Assembly (NCBI GenBank): GCA_023053545.1
Contig: JAKZAN010000003.1
Span: 343,501-407,500, forward strand
Length of the DNA stretch: 64,000 bases
Reading direction: 5' to 3'
Source: Lepidurus packardi
Taxonomy: Eukaryota; Arthropoda; Branchiopoda; Notostraca; Triopsidae
Position numbers and translations under genes: made by a program. Below, piece after piece: positions 21,354-32,288 of the stretch; position 1 is the first letter of the stretch; each line of letters opens with the position of its first letter. The notes under the pieces were generated by a model. It searched no databases. It was not told the DNA's origin and was given only the letters and a program-made list of their open reading frames with translations.

Positions 21354-21639
21354 AATGCAGGTGTGTTCTACTTTAATAAAATGTTCACAAAACTGTTACA
21401 CTGTTTGTGTTTTCCTTTCAAAACGGCAAGTCGACAGTCACTGCAATTACTTTTTAAGAAATCTTGTCTTGTCTTGTAAAGTAAGCCACGGAAGAACTAA
21501 TTTGTGCTTATTGCCGCATGTGTCCGGGGTTTGTTTTTCCTCGACTTTTATTAATTTTACCAATGCTTAGGGTTTCAGAAACTTTGTTAGTTTCATAACT
21601 GTAATCAAAACAAAGCAACATGAAGCTATTGGTACCACT

Positions 21640-21835
21640 CACCGCTTGGCGGCGCTGATTATTTTACTCAAAAAGTGAAACAAATAAACTCTGCACGATA
21701 TTACAGCTAAAAATGGCTTTCGAGCCGGAATGGATTATTTTACTCGAAAAGTGAAAAAAATGGCTCTCGCGCCGGCATGGATTGTTTTACTCGAAAAGTG
21801 AAACAAAAAATGGCTCTCGAGCCGGCATGGCCAAG
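21640..21835. repeat. About 58-bp tandem repeat, 3 units
   Basis: Three imperfect units of GATTATTTTACTCGAAAAGTGAA...ATGGCTCTCGAGCCGGCATG. They lie downstream of the transposase stop inside CMC-2. Purpose unknown. Confidence 0.8.
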
Positions 21836-22541
21836 CCCCCTTGGCAGCTGTTTAAGCCGCTATGACGTCATATGAAAAGTAACCGGGAGACGTCATAGCA
21901 GAATAAACCTGTCCATGACGTAATATGAAAATAATTGATTGTTTTGCATCTGTTTAACGTATTTGTTTGTCAATGAGTTGAATTGATTTATCGATGATAT
22001 ACATCTATATTCATGGGTGTTATATTGCCTTATTTTTGTATTTTTTCGTAATAAAGTTATTTGATCGTTTGCTCATCAGCCCATAGAATTTATGTGCGTA
22101 GTTTTCACACTAGCGAAATAAAGAAGTATAACTAAATGAACTTTTGCATGACTTATACAGAAAAACTAGTGGTAGTTGTCGTTGCTGAAAAGTATGGGAA
22201 ATGACGAGTCAAGGAAGTCAAAACGTTGTTGCTCCCAGAGAGATACGAACACCGGCATAGAACGCAAAGGGTCTTCTACCAAGTTTGCTCCTCGCCTGTC
22301 ATAAGCGCTTCAGATTTAGTTTGGGGAACAACTCGGACGCTCGATGGAGGAGGACCTCAATGTTACCATGAGATATGGGCAAACGTTGTCGCAACTAACC
22401 CTATGTAGAAGTTTGCTGGAGACGGATGGAAATAAAAACGTTACATATTGGCCGACTACAAGACTAGGCTCCGCTTAAAGCCTATTTCCTCCTTTTTCCG
22501 AGCTCATACCTAACCTAACCGTCACTTGAAGAGTACGTGAA
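21836..22541. other. Spacer without recognised gene
   Basis: Contains two copies of the word TATGACGTCAT/GACGTCATA near 21862 and 21890 and an AATAAAG at 22050, but no recognisable coding region. The part just before 22542 is the presumed promoter of the CCHC gene. Confidence 0.5.
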
Positions 22542-22970
22542 ATGGAGCAACAACAAGAGGGTATAAGCTGTAATTATTTGTCTTTTAGACGTGTTTTGGC
22601 ACTAATTAATTTGTTTACCTTAATCATAGAAGAACGTATAAATGAGGAATCCGCAGCAGCGGATGCTCAGTACCAGATTGACTTTTACAAGGATGTAGTC
22701 GGAGCTGCAGTGGGTGCTGCCGTGCGAGAAGCACTCAAACATGGAGCAGACCCTGACGCGGCTGAGGCAGTTACCCGCGGGGCCGTCGATGGGATTTGGC
22801 CACGGCTTGGAGCCATCCGCCGCCCAAGAGCGTAAGTTTTTTACTTGTAATCCTCTAATTATGCAGAAAACTTATGACTTTATTTTAGTTTCAGAGGGTA
22901 TTGCAACAAATGCAAGGGGCGGGGCCATGTCGAGAAGAATTGCCGCCGTCCAGAAACGGCCGCCCAATAA
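22542..22970 (+). CDS. Small CCHC zinc-knuckle protein, three exons
   Basis: Splicing gives one clean frame: ATG at 22542, MEQQQE, intron GTATAAGC...ATCATAG (about 22561-22629), exon 2 ERINEESAAADAQYQIDFYKD through AIRRPRA, intron GTAAGT...TTTTAG (about 22833-22890), exon 3 FRGYCNKCKGRGHVEKNCRR ending at TAA. About 120 residues. The knuckle is C-X2-C-X4-H-X4-C, a nucleic-acid binding motif as in gag proteins. I do not recognise the rest. It could be a third gene of CMC-2 or a passenger. Confidence 0.65.
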
Positions 22971-23609
22971 ATGTTTGAATTTAATGATTCCAGTGAATGT
23001 ATACCTTTCACAATAAAAACAAAAACTTCAACTTACGAAGCGTTTACTTAATGATATTCATTTAATCTTTCGTGATATTGCAATATTTCTATTATGATCG
23101 TCGATGTTGTTTTTAGTCACACAAATAGCAGTAAAGTCATCAAGTGCATGGACTAGTAATCTTAACCGAAATGCTGGGAAATATTCCTTGCATATATACC
23201 TTACAGATCTTGTGGTTCGGATTGGGAAAAGGTAAGACTGGTTATCTGGACAAGAAGTAAAGTTCCGGTCCGAAATGACTTAGAAATTGACACAATGAAA
23301 TATAAATAAATGCGGAAGTCCCGAATCTGTAGTTAGTATCAATGTAATTCAGACAACACCTCTAGGAGCAAAATACTAAATGCAATAGTTTTATTCTACA
23401 ATGCAGTTCAGCTTTTGCCTCTAAAAATGGGTCCCCCTGGAACCCGATGTCTCTTGGAACAAAACGTTTCGTTTGGCCGTAGCTACGAATTTGTTAAGTT
23501 CACTTTGACATCTTTACTTCTTCACATCATCTCTTCGTACATCCAATATGAACAGGTCAAATAATAATAACGCGAAAAACATAAGAAGAAAACAAAAAGT
23601 GAAACGTGC
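22971..23609. other. Spacer without recognised gene
   Basis: A polyadenylation-type AATAAAA follows the CCHC gene near 23013. The rest is unremarkable and holds nothing I can identify. Confidence 0.5.
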
Positions 23610-26600
23610 TTATATCTTTTTTAGGCAAGGTTGACACAGGTATAGTAAATCTTCAAGATCATCAGGCAACAAATCTAAAAGCTTTAAATGAGGCTGCACC
23701 TTATTGGCACAGTATGCATGATGCCACGTCCCGCATTCACTACAAGCAACCCAATTGTCTACACCAATCTCACTAGTAGGAGCATTTCTTTGCAAGCATA
23801 AATAACAGAATTGAGCAACCGTATTTCTCAGGACATAGCCAGGATCTGCAAACCCATACTTTTCATAAACGTCAGCTCCTTTGCTATTGTACGGTTTCCG
23901 AGTTGAATAAAATTCTCTTTGGGGTAAGAGCCTGGAATTAGGACCAACTTTTATAACAGACTGGAATGTCTTTTGAATGATGGCTTCATCAGACCTTTTG
24001 CCTATCATAGCTACACTGTGCTGAGCAGAATCCATTTCTAAAAGCTGCTGATAAGTAAGACCTCGTTGAAGCGACCTTGCAACACAGGCCATGTTGTCCG
24101 TGATTCGTTTTTCTAATGCCGAACGGGTTTCTCTTCCCTTGGCTAGTCTCTCGTTTGGAATAATATAACTTTCCTTACAATCTACAATAGCTGAATTTTT
24201 AACGTGGGAGTGCCGCAAATGGTCAGTCAAATCGGGTACAACTTTGTGAATATGTTTGCACACAAACCAGTTTTCATAAAAATCGTAGCAATCGCAATTA
24301 AAAACATCTCTGCAAGCTCCGCAATAACTGCATTTATTAATACAAGCACAAAGTGTGTCAGAAAACCTAGTGACGGTGTAGTACCTATCCTCCGACCTAC
24401 TAGAATTCACTGTCCAGCATTTGTTTTCCTCTAAAACAGTTACATCTGTGTCCTTAATTTCCCTCGATTCCTTATGTCTCCTGTTAGTTTCGATTATGGT
24501 ATTGGTACTTAGGCCTCTTTCGGTCAACATGGATTCGTTATGTTCCCTAATTTCTACATGATCATGCATAATCTGAAGTAAACGGTCAAGTCTTCTGTTG
24601 AACTTTCCATCCAAAAATACGTGCTTCAAATCCCGGTGAAAAGACTCTAATACCATATTAGTTCTCACTGGCAAATTGTGACAGTTGAAACCCGCCCACT
24701 CATTGACTCGGGGCGCATAGTAGTCAAGAAAATACTTCGCAAAAAGAGGAAGATGTTCTTCCGCGTAGGTTATAAAACACGTAAGCTTATTCGCAAATTT
24801 ACTTTCGTCTCTCTCGCGACTCACCACCCTAAGTAAGCTGAAAATTTGACAGGTTATAACCTGAGAATCTTCTTCATGACTAGTGACGGAACCGCGAAGC
24901 TGCTCCAGTCTTTTCTTCCAAGCCCTTTCCACATGCCAAATGCAAATTCTCCTCGTAGTAGAAGAAGTGTCAAAGACATCGCTCCAAGCTAGCCAAAACT
25001 GATCAGCCATATCGCTCATAAACTCCGTTGTTCTAATTTCACCGACTTTTTCTTTAAGTTTCATAAAAAAGAGACGATATACTTCCCTATGTTCCCTGTC
25101 ACTTATTAGAAAAGCAACAGGATATCCAGCCCGAGCTTTATTCAAAACCATAACCGTTGTCAAGACAAACTGGTACTGGTTAACCTGATACGTGCTGTCT
25201 ATGCAAATACACTGGCTGCCGTACTCAAGTAATGCTTTCATTTGCGGTTCATACATGATGCCAAGCGCAAAGTTGGCCACCTGCAATTGACTTTCTTCGT
25301 CTATAATGCCCTGGTTCTTATAAAAGAATACTGGATTATCTAGCCTCACTGCCATCTCTTCAACCCACAAATCAACGCTTTCGTGATCTACAGAGTTTTT
25401 CCGGAAGGGATTTGGAATTTTGTTTTCGACATTATGAAGATCCTTCATAGTAATAGCATTATCACGACAAGGAGGCTCATCTAAATTCTCTCTCAAAATG
25501 CTTTGTATGATTTTACGTTTGGAGATACCGACAGTAAGTTTCTGTGCTATTACCTCTTGGGTTTCTTTGTGCAGACGGCATCTACCAGCAAGACGATCAT
25601 GAGGCACATGTGACCGACAGAACGTTACGTCACAATTACCTGACAAATGACTGATGCGACAAGTGATAAAACCAATACAAGAAACTCCTGTACGACAAGA
25701 GCCTAGACGTTTGAGGGCACGTTTACCCATGCTACGATTTTTGTAAGAAAAGGACCGATTACACATATAAGTCGTCGTAGTGAAGCTTGTGTGACGACGA
25801 GCTCCCCTTCGGCTAACGAAAGAAACTCCGTCAGCTTTTTCTAACTCTGTTTTCCAGAGTTCAAAAGTATTTCTGTCATGAAATGTGCTGCTTTCAATTT
25901 TACAATGGAAGCTATGCTTAATCCTAACATGTCCAACGTATTCTACCAGCTTTTTCACTGCTAAGCCACAATACCAACAAATTATCCGTTTAGTGTTCTG
26001 TTTTACTGTTCGTGAATCAAATTTTCGATCACCCGAATCGCTATCTTCGGAAAATATGACAGCACTGTCACTGGCGTCTTGTTCGGAGTCCTGGGATTTC
26101 GTTTCCTTACTATCATCAGATTCAGCCCTGCTTAATAGTGGCTCAACTTCTTCTTCTATCTCAAGTTCTTCTGCTATATTAGGTACTGGGTCGGACTGCG
26201 AAGAACCTGACTTTTCTTCAGGTAGTAATGAGACAGAGACTATTCTCTCGTTCGAAGTTTTACTGCTAACAGGACCTTTAATTTCTGTTTTTAAAGAACT
26301 ATGTACCACCTTAATACGACGGTCAAGCGTAAACTTCCTAGCAAACCTTTTTCCACACTTACTGCAAACATTCTTTGCTTCTTTAAGCATGCTGCAGCTT
26401 GCGTTGTGACGCTCTAAGTTAAATACCCTCGTGAACTCGGCTTTGCATTTTTTGCACCTTAACTCAGCTTGATTCTGTTGTTGTTCAATTTGAGAATCAA
26501 CAGAACATGTGAGAATATCACTGACTGACCTACGTTTAGGCAAACTAGAATCTCCTTTACGTTTTGTTTCGGTATTCCTTTCTTTACTGTTGGGATTCTC

Positions 26601-27246
26601 GAAATCACTGTCCGACTCTTGCTTTATTTCTCCAACAGGTCTAGCAACGACCAGATCAATAACGCTAACTTCATCTGACTTATTTGCTGTTTTACCTTTT
26701 GTCCTCGACAATTTAGCACCTTTGCGACTAGCTGCAATTTTGAAACTGCGATCTGCAAACTGACCAGAATACGGACTAGAACTGACCACCTTTGGGCAAA
26801 GTGGTACAAAATGTTTCGGCTGCCAACCACACGCAAGAACTGACCGCCCTTCTTTCTTCTCCAAATGTGCTTCCACGTTTCCACCACACCATAAAATTCG
26901 GAGAATTTCTGGGCTGTTGCAACCAATAGGGACAAAATTCATATTGAAATGCAAGGCAGGGTGATGCGTACTACTTGAGGGAACAACGACAACTGGATAA
27001 ACTGACTCTACGGTCCTATGACAAACATTGGCCAAGGCAGCGAAAGACACTAATGACGCGTATTGCCCTGACTTTGCCTGCTCCATCGCATAAATAACTA
27101 TAATCTTTTGCGCGTTCCCGATATCAGTGTTTGGGAACTCCAGACCAGGAAACAGAAAGCGCGTCATATAAATGCCAGTAAAATTCACCATGTTAGCAAT
27201 TTGGTTGTCACTGACATAACCAAGACCTGGATCTGAATAAAGCTGA
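23610..27246 (-). CDS. MULE-type transposase-like protein with C2H2, SWIM and PHD fingers
   Basis: Uninterrupted frame of over 1200 codons. In order: an N-terminal region, two C2H2 fingers (about residues 283-326, CKKCKAEFTRVF and CSKCGKRFARKF), an acidic Ser-rich linker, a FAR1/FLYWCH-like part (FHDRNTFELWKTELEK, SCRTGVSCIGF), a MULE core with D in CICIDSTYQVNQYQF (about 700), D in FMSDMADQFWLAW (about 764) and E in NMVLESFHRDLKHV (about 886), a SWIM-type finger (CDCYDFYENWFVCKHIH) and a C-terminal C4HC3 PHD finger (CYLCLQRN...CSECGTWHHAYC...CQPC). The 22 codons before LYSDPG read through a simple repeat; an AG acceptor at 27248-27247 suggests an earlier exon, not found. Resembles TE-derived MULE proteins of arthropods; activity unknown. 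Confidence 0.85.
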
Positions 27247-27440
27247 CTAAAAGTAAAACACATAATAAGTAAAACATGAGTAACATGAGTAACATGAGTA
27301 AAACACATAATAATTTAAATGCAGAATAATTTAAAATAATTAGAAATAAAGAATAATTGAAGATACAGAAAAATTTAAAACGAAATAGTTCAAAAATAAT
27401 TTCTTGTACCATAGTACAAGAAAAAAACCTGCCCATGAAG
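27247..27440 (-). repeat. SINE-like repeat, left piece (split by LINE-1)
   Basis: A/T-rich tail containing TAATTTAAATGCAG and GAATAATTGAAGATACAG, also present twice at 37160-37350, plus three tandem copies of ATGAGTAACA (27276-27305) and a 9-bp hairpin around TTCTTGTACCATAGTACAAGAA (about 27400). Ends CTGCCCATGAAG, where LINE-1 starts; the matching tRNA-like part follows LINE-1 at 36927. Confidence 0.7.
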
Positions 27441-27687
27441 AGCCCATTTTGAGGCAGACGTGCAGACGTGCAGACGTGATTCCGTGTGCTCTCGAACTTT
27501 TGCCTTTTCTGTACGATACGAGTCAGTAAAAGTCTCTAAAACATAGTTCTCCTGTTGAGTTAAGTGTTCTTGTTAAAATTTTCATAAGTGTTGGATCCCT
27601 GACAGTGTTGGATTGCCTGTGGTTAATTTGTTACAATTCTCATAAGTGCTGGTCTGCCTGTGGCTGTTTTGCTGACGGGGCCTGCCT

Positions 27688-29025
27688 ATGGAGGGGGCGG
27701 TCCCCGAACAAACTCGAAAGAAAACAATGGAAAACGTTTGCTCTCAAGCGCATGAACAGGCTACCAAAACTACAGAAATTGTTCGTTCCCAAACGCAAGA
27801 CCAGGCCAACATGGTTCGATGTATCACCTGTCAAAACACGTTTGTAAAAGATCATCCTGCTGCGAAGAACTGCAAGAGTTGTCGCCAGCAAAAAACGGCC
27901 GTATCGAGCGGTGAACCTTTGCGAAAACGTTCGGAGTCAGATCCATCATTACCTCTTCAATTGCAGGAATTTCAAAAGGGTCTAAAAGAAAGAGTCAGCT
28001 GTCTGGAAGCTAAGGTCGATACCTTACTTCCCCAAGCGGAATTAGTCCCAATTCTGATAGACGAAATTCGACTTCTGAGAGAGGAGCTGGCCAAACGTCC
28101 TCAAGCTCCTCATGAGCTAGTGACCAGGCACTGGCCTAATCAAGCACCAGCCACCCCTCAATTAGGCAAGGATAATCAAGATGATGATGGAGAGTTGGAA
28201 ACGCTCTTTATACAGCAAGAAGATGTTAAAAAGAGAGCCAGCAAGGTTCCCCGTATGGGTTTACTTAAAATGATTGACGACGACTTCAGGGCTGCTAAGA
28301 TCCCAAATCCTGTACTGGCACACCAAACACAAAGCGGGAATATCAAACTCGTCTTTAAGAGTCACGATGAAAAGCTTGAAGCGGAACCGTTACTCAAGAA
28401 AGTAGTCTTACCCACACTTGGCCCGGTAAGAATGATCTCAAGAAAATTGAACTTAAGCGTAGTAGTACACCAACTACCTAGGGACCAGAATTACCAAGAA
28501 ATTTGTCAACATCTGTCCGAAAAAAATTCAAGTCTGAACGTCGTATTCAATGCAGAAAAAGTTAAATGGCTAAATCCCAGCAGTAAGAAGGCCTATGGGT
28601 CTCTATTGGTCTCGTGTGACTGCATTGAGAAGAAGGCAAATCTGCTGCGGGCTGGAATGCTCTTTGCCTTTAATAGGCGAATTAAAGTAGAAGACAACAA
28701 CCCCCCTCAGTATCATCAATGCTTTCGCTGTCAAGCATACGGCCACGTAGCCGCGGTATGCCGAGATAAAGAACCAACTTGTGGAAAATGTGCCCAAAAA
28801 CATGACACAAGGAAATGCTTGGAGGATACCAAAAAATGTGTGAATTGCAAAGGTGAACACTTTGCTTTTGACGCAAGTTGCCCTATTAGACAGAAAGAGA
28901 AGAAGGAGAGAGAACAAAAATCGCACAATGCGCGCTCAGGCGCTGGTAACTATCCTAGTTTATCCACGAACCAGCGTGTAGAAAAATCGTCGAACGCAGT
29001 TGCACCTATCTCTCAGCAGGATTGA
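27688..29025 (+). CDS. LINE-1 ORF1 protein (gag-like, CCHC knuckles)
   Basis: 445 codons. An N-terminal Cys motif (CITCQNTFVKDHPAAKNCKSC), a probable coiled coil (about residues 90-150), a conserved middle (DDDGELETLFIQQED and PVRMISRKLNLSVVVHQLP) and zinc knuckles CFRCQAYGHVAAVC, CGKCAQKHDTRKC and CVNCKGEHFAFDASC. ORF1 proteins bind LINE RNA. Clearly homologous to LINE-2 ORF1 although the ORF2 proteins differ. Stop TGA 29023-29025 is in the same frame as ORF2. Confidence 0.92.
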   Translation: MEGAVPEQTRKKTMENVCSQAHEQATKTTEIVRSQTQDQANMVRCITCQNTFVKDHPAAKNCKSCRQQKTAVSSGEPLRKRSESDPSLPLQLQEFQKGLKERVSCLEAKVDTLLPQAELVPILIDEIRLLREELAKRPQAPHELVTRHWPNQAPATPQLGKDNQDDDGELETLFIQQEDVKKRASKVPRMGLLKMIDDDFRAAKIPNPVLAHQTQSGNIKLVFKSHDEKLEAEPLLKKVVLPTLGPVRMISRKLNLSVVVHQLPRDQNYQEICQHLSEKNSSLNVVFNAEKVKWLNPSSKKAYGSLLVSCDCIEKKANLLRAGMLFAFNRRIKVEDNNPPQYHQCFRCQAYGHVAAVCRDKEPTCGKCAQKHDTRKCLEDTKKCVNCKGEHFAFDASCPIRQKEKKEREQKSHNARSGAGNYPSLSTNQRVEKSSNAVAPISQQD

Positions 29026-30692
29026 CATAACTCCAGGGCAAAGCCTTCCAGATTAAAGACCAAGAACCGGGATTTAAAATGTATGTTCTTTAACTCTGAT
29101 TCTCTTTTAAACAAAATTGAAGAAACGAGACTACTTGCACAATCTGAAGAGCCAGACATTATAGCAATTGTGGAGGTTAAACCTAAAAACTGCAGGTTCA
29201 AACCTACAGCTGCTGAATTATCAATCAGTGGATATAACACGCTTGACATCAATTTGGATAGTGACCTTGGGCGTGGAGTTATTTGTTATAGTAAAAACAA
29301 TTTGAGAGTGTACCCCGTACCCCAACGTGAATCTGTGCCCCAAGAAATGTTATGGTTACGAATCAGTCATTTAAATGGAATGAATACGATCTTCGGTGTG
29401 TGTTATAGAAGTCCTTACAGCACCGCAGAAAATGATAAGGAGATCTGCGCTGAAATTTCGGAAATGACAGCTTCCCCAAATCAAAATATAGTCATAGTGG
29501 GTGACTTCAATCTCCCTAAAGCTAATTGGCAACACCGTTATACACACTCGCAACAAATTAATCCTGAAAACGTATTTCTTAATTGTTTCAACAATAACTT
29601 CCTTGACCAATTAATTGAGGAACCCACTCGAGTCCGTGGAACAAACAAACCGAGCTTGCTCGATCTTCTACTTGTAAGTAACCCCGAGGTTGTGACATAT
29701 GTTGAAGTCCAGTCGCCAATCGGAAAATCGGATCATGCTGTAATAACTTTTATCCTGCAAACTAACCGACTGGAAAAGAAGAATATACAACGGCCGAACT
29801 ACTATAAAGGCAACTACCAGGAGATAAGAAGAGTCCTTTCCAAAGTCAACTGGGATCAAGCATTTCAAGACTTAGAATCCATGGATGATCTGTACAGCAA
29901 GTTCCTGCGCACAGTAAAATCTGTGGAATATTGCTTCATACCGCCTAGACGACATAGTAGTAGAGCAGCAGTTTCTAGGGAAACATTGAAATTAATAGCC
30001 GAAAAAAGGGATGCCTGGAATGCCTTCAAATCAAACAAAGATGACTCTTCATTGGAGTTAAATTACCGACGCTTCCGCAATAAAGTGCGCAAAGCCACCA
30101 GACAGGAAGTAAACAGAAGAGAAAGTCTACTGGCAAAAAATTTAAAAGACAATCCCAAAATCTTCTGGAAACATGTCAATGCGAAAAGAAAGAACGGAAC
30201 CATTATACCTCCATTACTAGATGAAACCACGAGACTTACTGTTTCTGAACCGATTGAAAAGGCGAATGTACTAAACCGACACTTCTCTGTTGTATTTACG
30301 CGCGAAATAGATATAACAGAGGTTGATTCTTGTGTCTCGGAAGATCCTTTTCCCCCACTCAATATTTGCGCGTCAATGGTTTTAGAGAAACTTAACAGGT
30401 TGGATACATCCAAGTCCCCTGGCCCGGACATGTTACACCCTAAAGTCCTCAAGGAAGCTGCTGCTGTCCTAGTCAAACCGCTTACTTTCATTTATCGAAA
30501 ATCCATTTCCTCTGGCCAACTCCCGACAATATGGAATAGTGCTGTTGTTACCCCAATCTTTAAATCCGGGAAACGTGACTTACCCTCAAATTATAGGCCT
30601 ATTAGTTTAACTTGTGTAACGTGCAAAATCCTCGAATCAATTATTGCTGACCACATTTTGACCGAATTTAGACACAGAAAAATATTATCAGA
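29026..30692 (+). pseudogene. LINE-1 ORF2, 5' part: endonuclease and start of RT
   Basis: The frame is open from the ORF1 stop; the first ATG is at 29083, but homology (DLKCMFFNSDSLLNKIEE) starts just upstream. AP endonuclease motifs: IVEVKPKN, VGDFNLPKANW and KSDHAVITF. The RT start shows DTSKSPGPDMLHPKVLKE, FKSGKRDLPSNYRPISLT and KILESII, typical of CR1/L2-type LINEs. Interrupted after the codon for Ser in KILS by LINE-2; the remainder resumes at 35648. Confidence 0.9.
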
Positions 30693-30887
30693 AAGGGTCG
30701 TTGAGACTGGCGGGAAGCTCGGTCGTTTTTGAAGTGCGCTCCTGTTTTTGTAATTCTATTGGTGTACCCAAAGTTTTGTTTAGGTAGTTCTCGTTACCAG
30801 GTTTAGTTAAGTGCTTGTTGCACCTTTGTGGAATTTTTCATAACGTTTATTTGCATATTTGTGCATGAACGAGGACCTCTTAAGTGA

Positions 30888-32285
30888 TTGTTTTGGGCTT
30901 TGCCCAGTGACAATATGTTAAGGACACCTGAAAACTCGCCCGTTAAAGGGGGGATCCGGTTTTCTCAACCAGGCCCTTCCCGTGTGCTGGAAAACATTGA
31001 AATAGACTCGCCCAACCCAACAGTCACATCACAACCCCAAGTGAAATGCCAAACCTGTGGTGACCTGTTTCTAAAAGACAAACCTGCAGCCAAGAACTGC
31101 AAACCATGTCGTGACAAAAAAGCGACTGCAAACCCAATTCTGGGTCAGAAACGTCCCCTACCCTCCCCCCCAAATGATCAGACGTATCGCAGAAGGTGTT
31201 TTTCAATCGAAGATCCAACCCAAGTATCTACCATGGATGTCATCCTGTCGACACTTCGATCACTTAAAGAGAGCAACGAGAATCTAATCCAGGAAGTCAT
31301 GGCATTAAAAGCGGAAGTTATTGGACTCCGCAAGGATCTACAGGAAGAACACATGAAACCTTCCTTCTCAACTACGCAAATTAACGCCACAAACCAAGTC
31401 TCCTCGTCTCCGGCTCAAACAAGCACTTGGACACAAGTTGTCCAAAGGAAGAGAACCAAACCATCAATCAAGGTGACAAGCACCCCAAGTGTCACCCCTG
31501 CCAGCCACGATTCAAGCGCTCAAGACGACGATGGTCTAACGTTATTCATTCAGCAAGAAGACGAGACTAAGAGAAACGCGGTCATTCCCAGGAAAGATCT
31601 TCTGAAGACAATCGAAGATGACCTGTCCAAAGCATACCCAAAAGCACCGAAACCTGTCCTAGTAGGAAAGACCAGAACGAACAGACTCGCACTCACCTAC
31701 AAGAGTATAGAGGAAAAAACAACTTCTGAAAACATTTTCGAATCGGCGACATTGCCAAATTTGGGTCCGGTAAAGGTAGTAAAGAGGCAACCAAACCTGA
31801 CGATGATTATTCACCAGCTACCAAAGGACGAGAGTCTACCAGAAATATGCAAACACATCTCCGAAAAAAACTCAAACCTGGAAGTCGTCTTCCAAGCGGA
31901 TCAAGCGAAATGGCTAAACCCGGATGTAAAAAAAGCATACGGTTCCATCAAGTATACTTGTAAATCAGAAGAAGAGAAGAAACGGTTGATAGAAGTGGGA
32001 GCCATCTTTGCTTTCAACCGCATAGTACAAGTGGAAAACGTCAAACACCCCCAGATCCTTCAGTGCTATAATTGTCAAGCCTATGGCCACATGTCAGCGT
32101 CTTGCCGCGAGAAGACTCCAACCTGCGGAAAATGTGCCAAAAACCACGACACAAGGAAATGCACAGAGGCAATGAAGAAATGTGCAAATTGCAAAGACCA
32201 ACACTACGCTTTTGACTCAAACTGTCCTACCCGACTGAAGGAAGTAGAAGCAAAGGACAAGAAGTCCGCGACAAAGAGCAAGTAG
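30888..32285 (+). CDS. LINE-2 ORF1 protein (gag-like, CCHC knuckles)
   Basis: 465 codons; the likely start is an ATG in this frame (first at about 30915, MLRTPENSPVKGG). N-terminal Cys motif CQTCGDLFLKDKPAAKNCKPC, then a coiled-coil stretch, DDDGLTLFIQQED, PVKVVKRQPNLTMIIHQLP, and knuckles CYNCQAYGHMSASC, CGKCAKNHDTRKC and CANCKDQHYAFDSNC. Ends with TAG 32283-32285, one codon before the ORF2 ATG and in the same frame, so ORF2 may be made by stop readthrough or reinitiation. Confidence 0.93.
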   Translation: MFWALPSDNMLRTPENSPVKGGIRFSQPGPSRVLENIEIDSPNPTVTSQPQVKCQTCGDLFLKDKPAAKNCKPCRDKKATANPILGQKRPLPSPPNDQTYRRRCFSIEDPTQVSTMDVILSTLRSLKESNENLIQEVMALKAEVIGLRKDLQEEHMKPSFSTTQINATNQVSSSPAQTSTWTQVVQRKRTKPSIKVTSTPSVTPASHDSSAQDDDGLTLFIQQEDETKRNAVIPRKDLLKTIEDDLSKAYPKAPKPVLVGKTRTNRLALTYKSIEEKTTSENIFESATLPNLGPVKVVKRQPNLTMIIHQLPKDESLPEICKHISEKNSNLEVVFQADQAKWLNPDVKKAYGSIKYTCKSEEEKKRLIEVGAIFAFNRIVQVENVKHPQILQCYNCQAYGHMSASCREKTPTCGKCAKNHDTRKCTEAMKKCANCKDQHYAFDSNCPTRLKEVEAKDKKSATKSK

Positions 32286-32288
32286 CTT

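Noticed and set aside
25885-26409. 174-codon plus-strand frame within the MULE gene
   Set aside because: Ser/Leu-rich shadow of the acidic linker on the minus strand.
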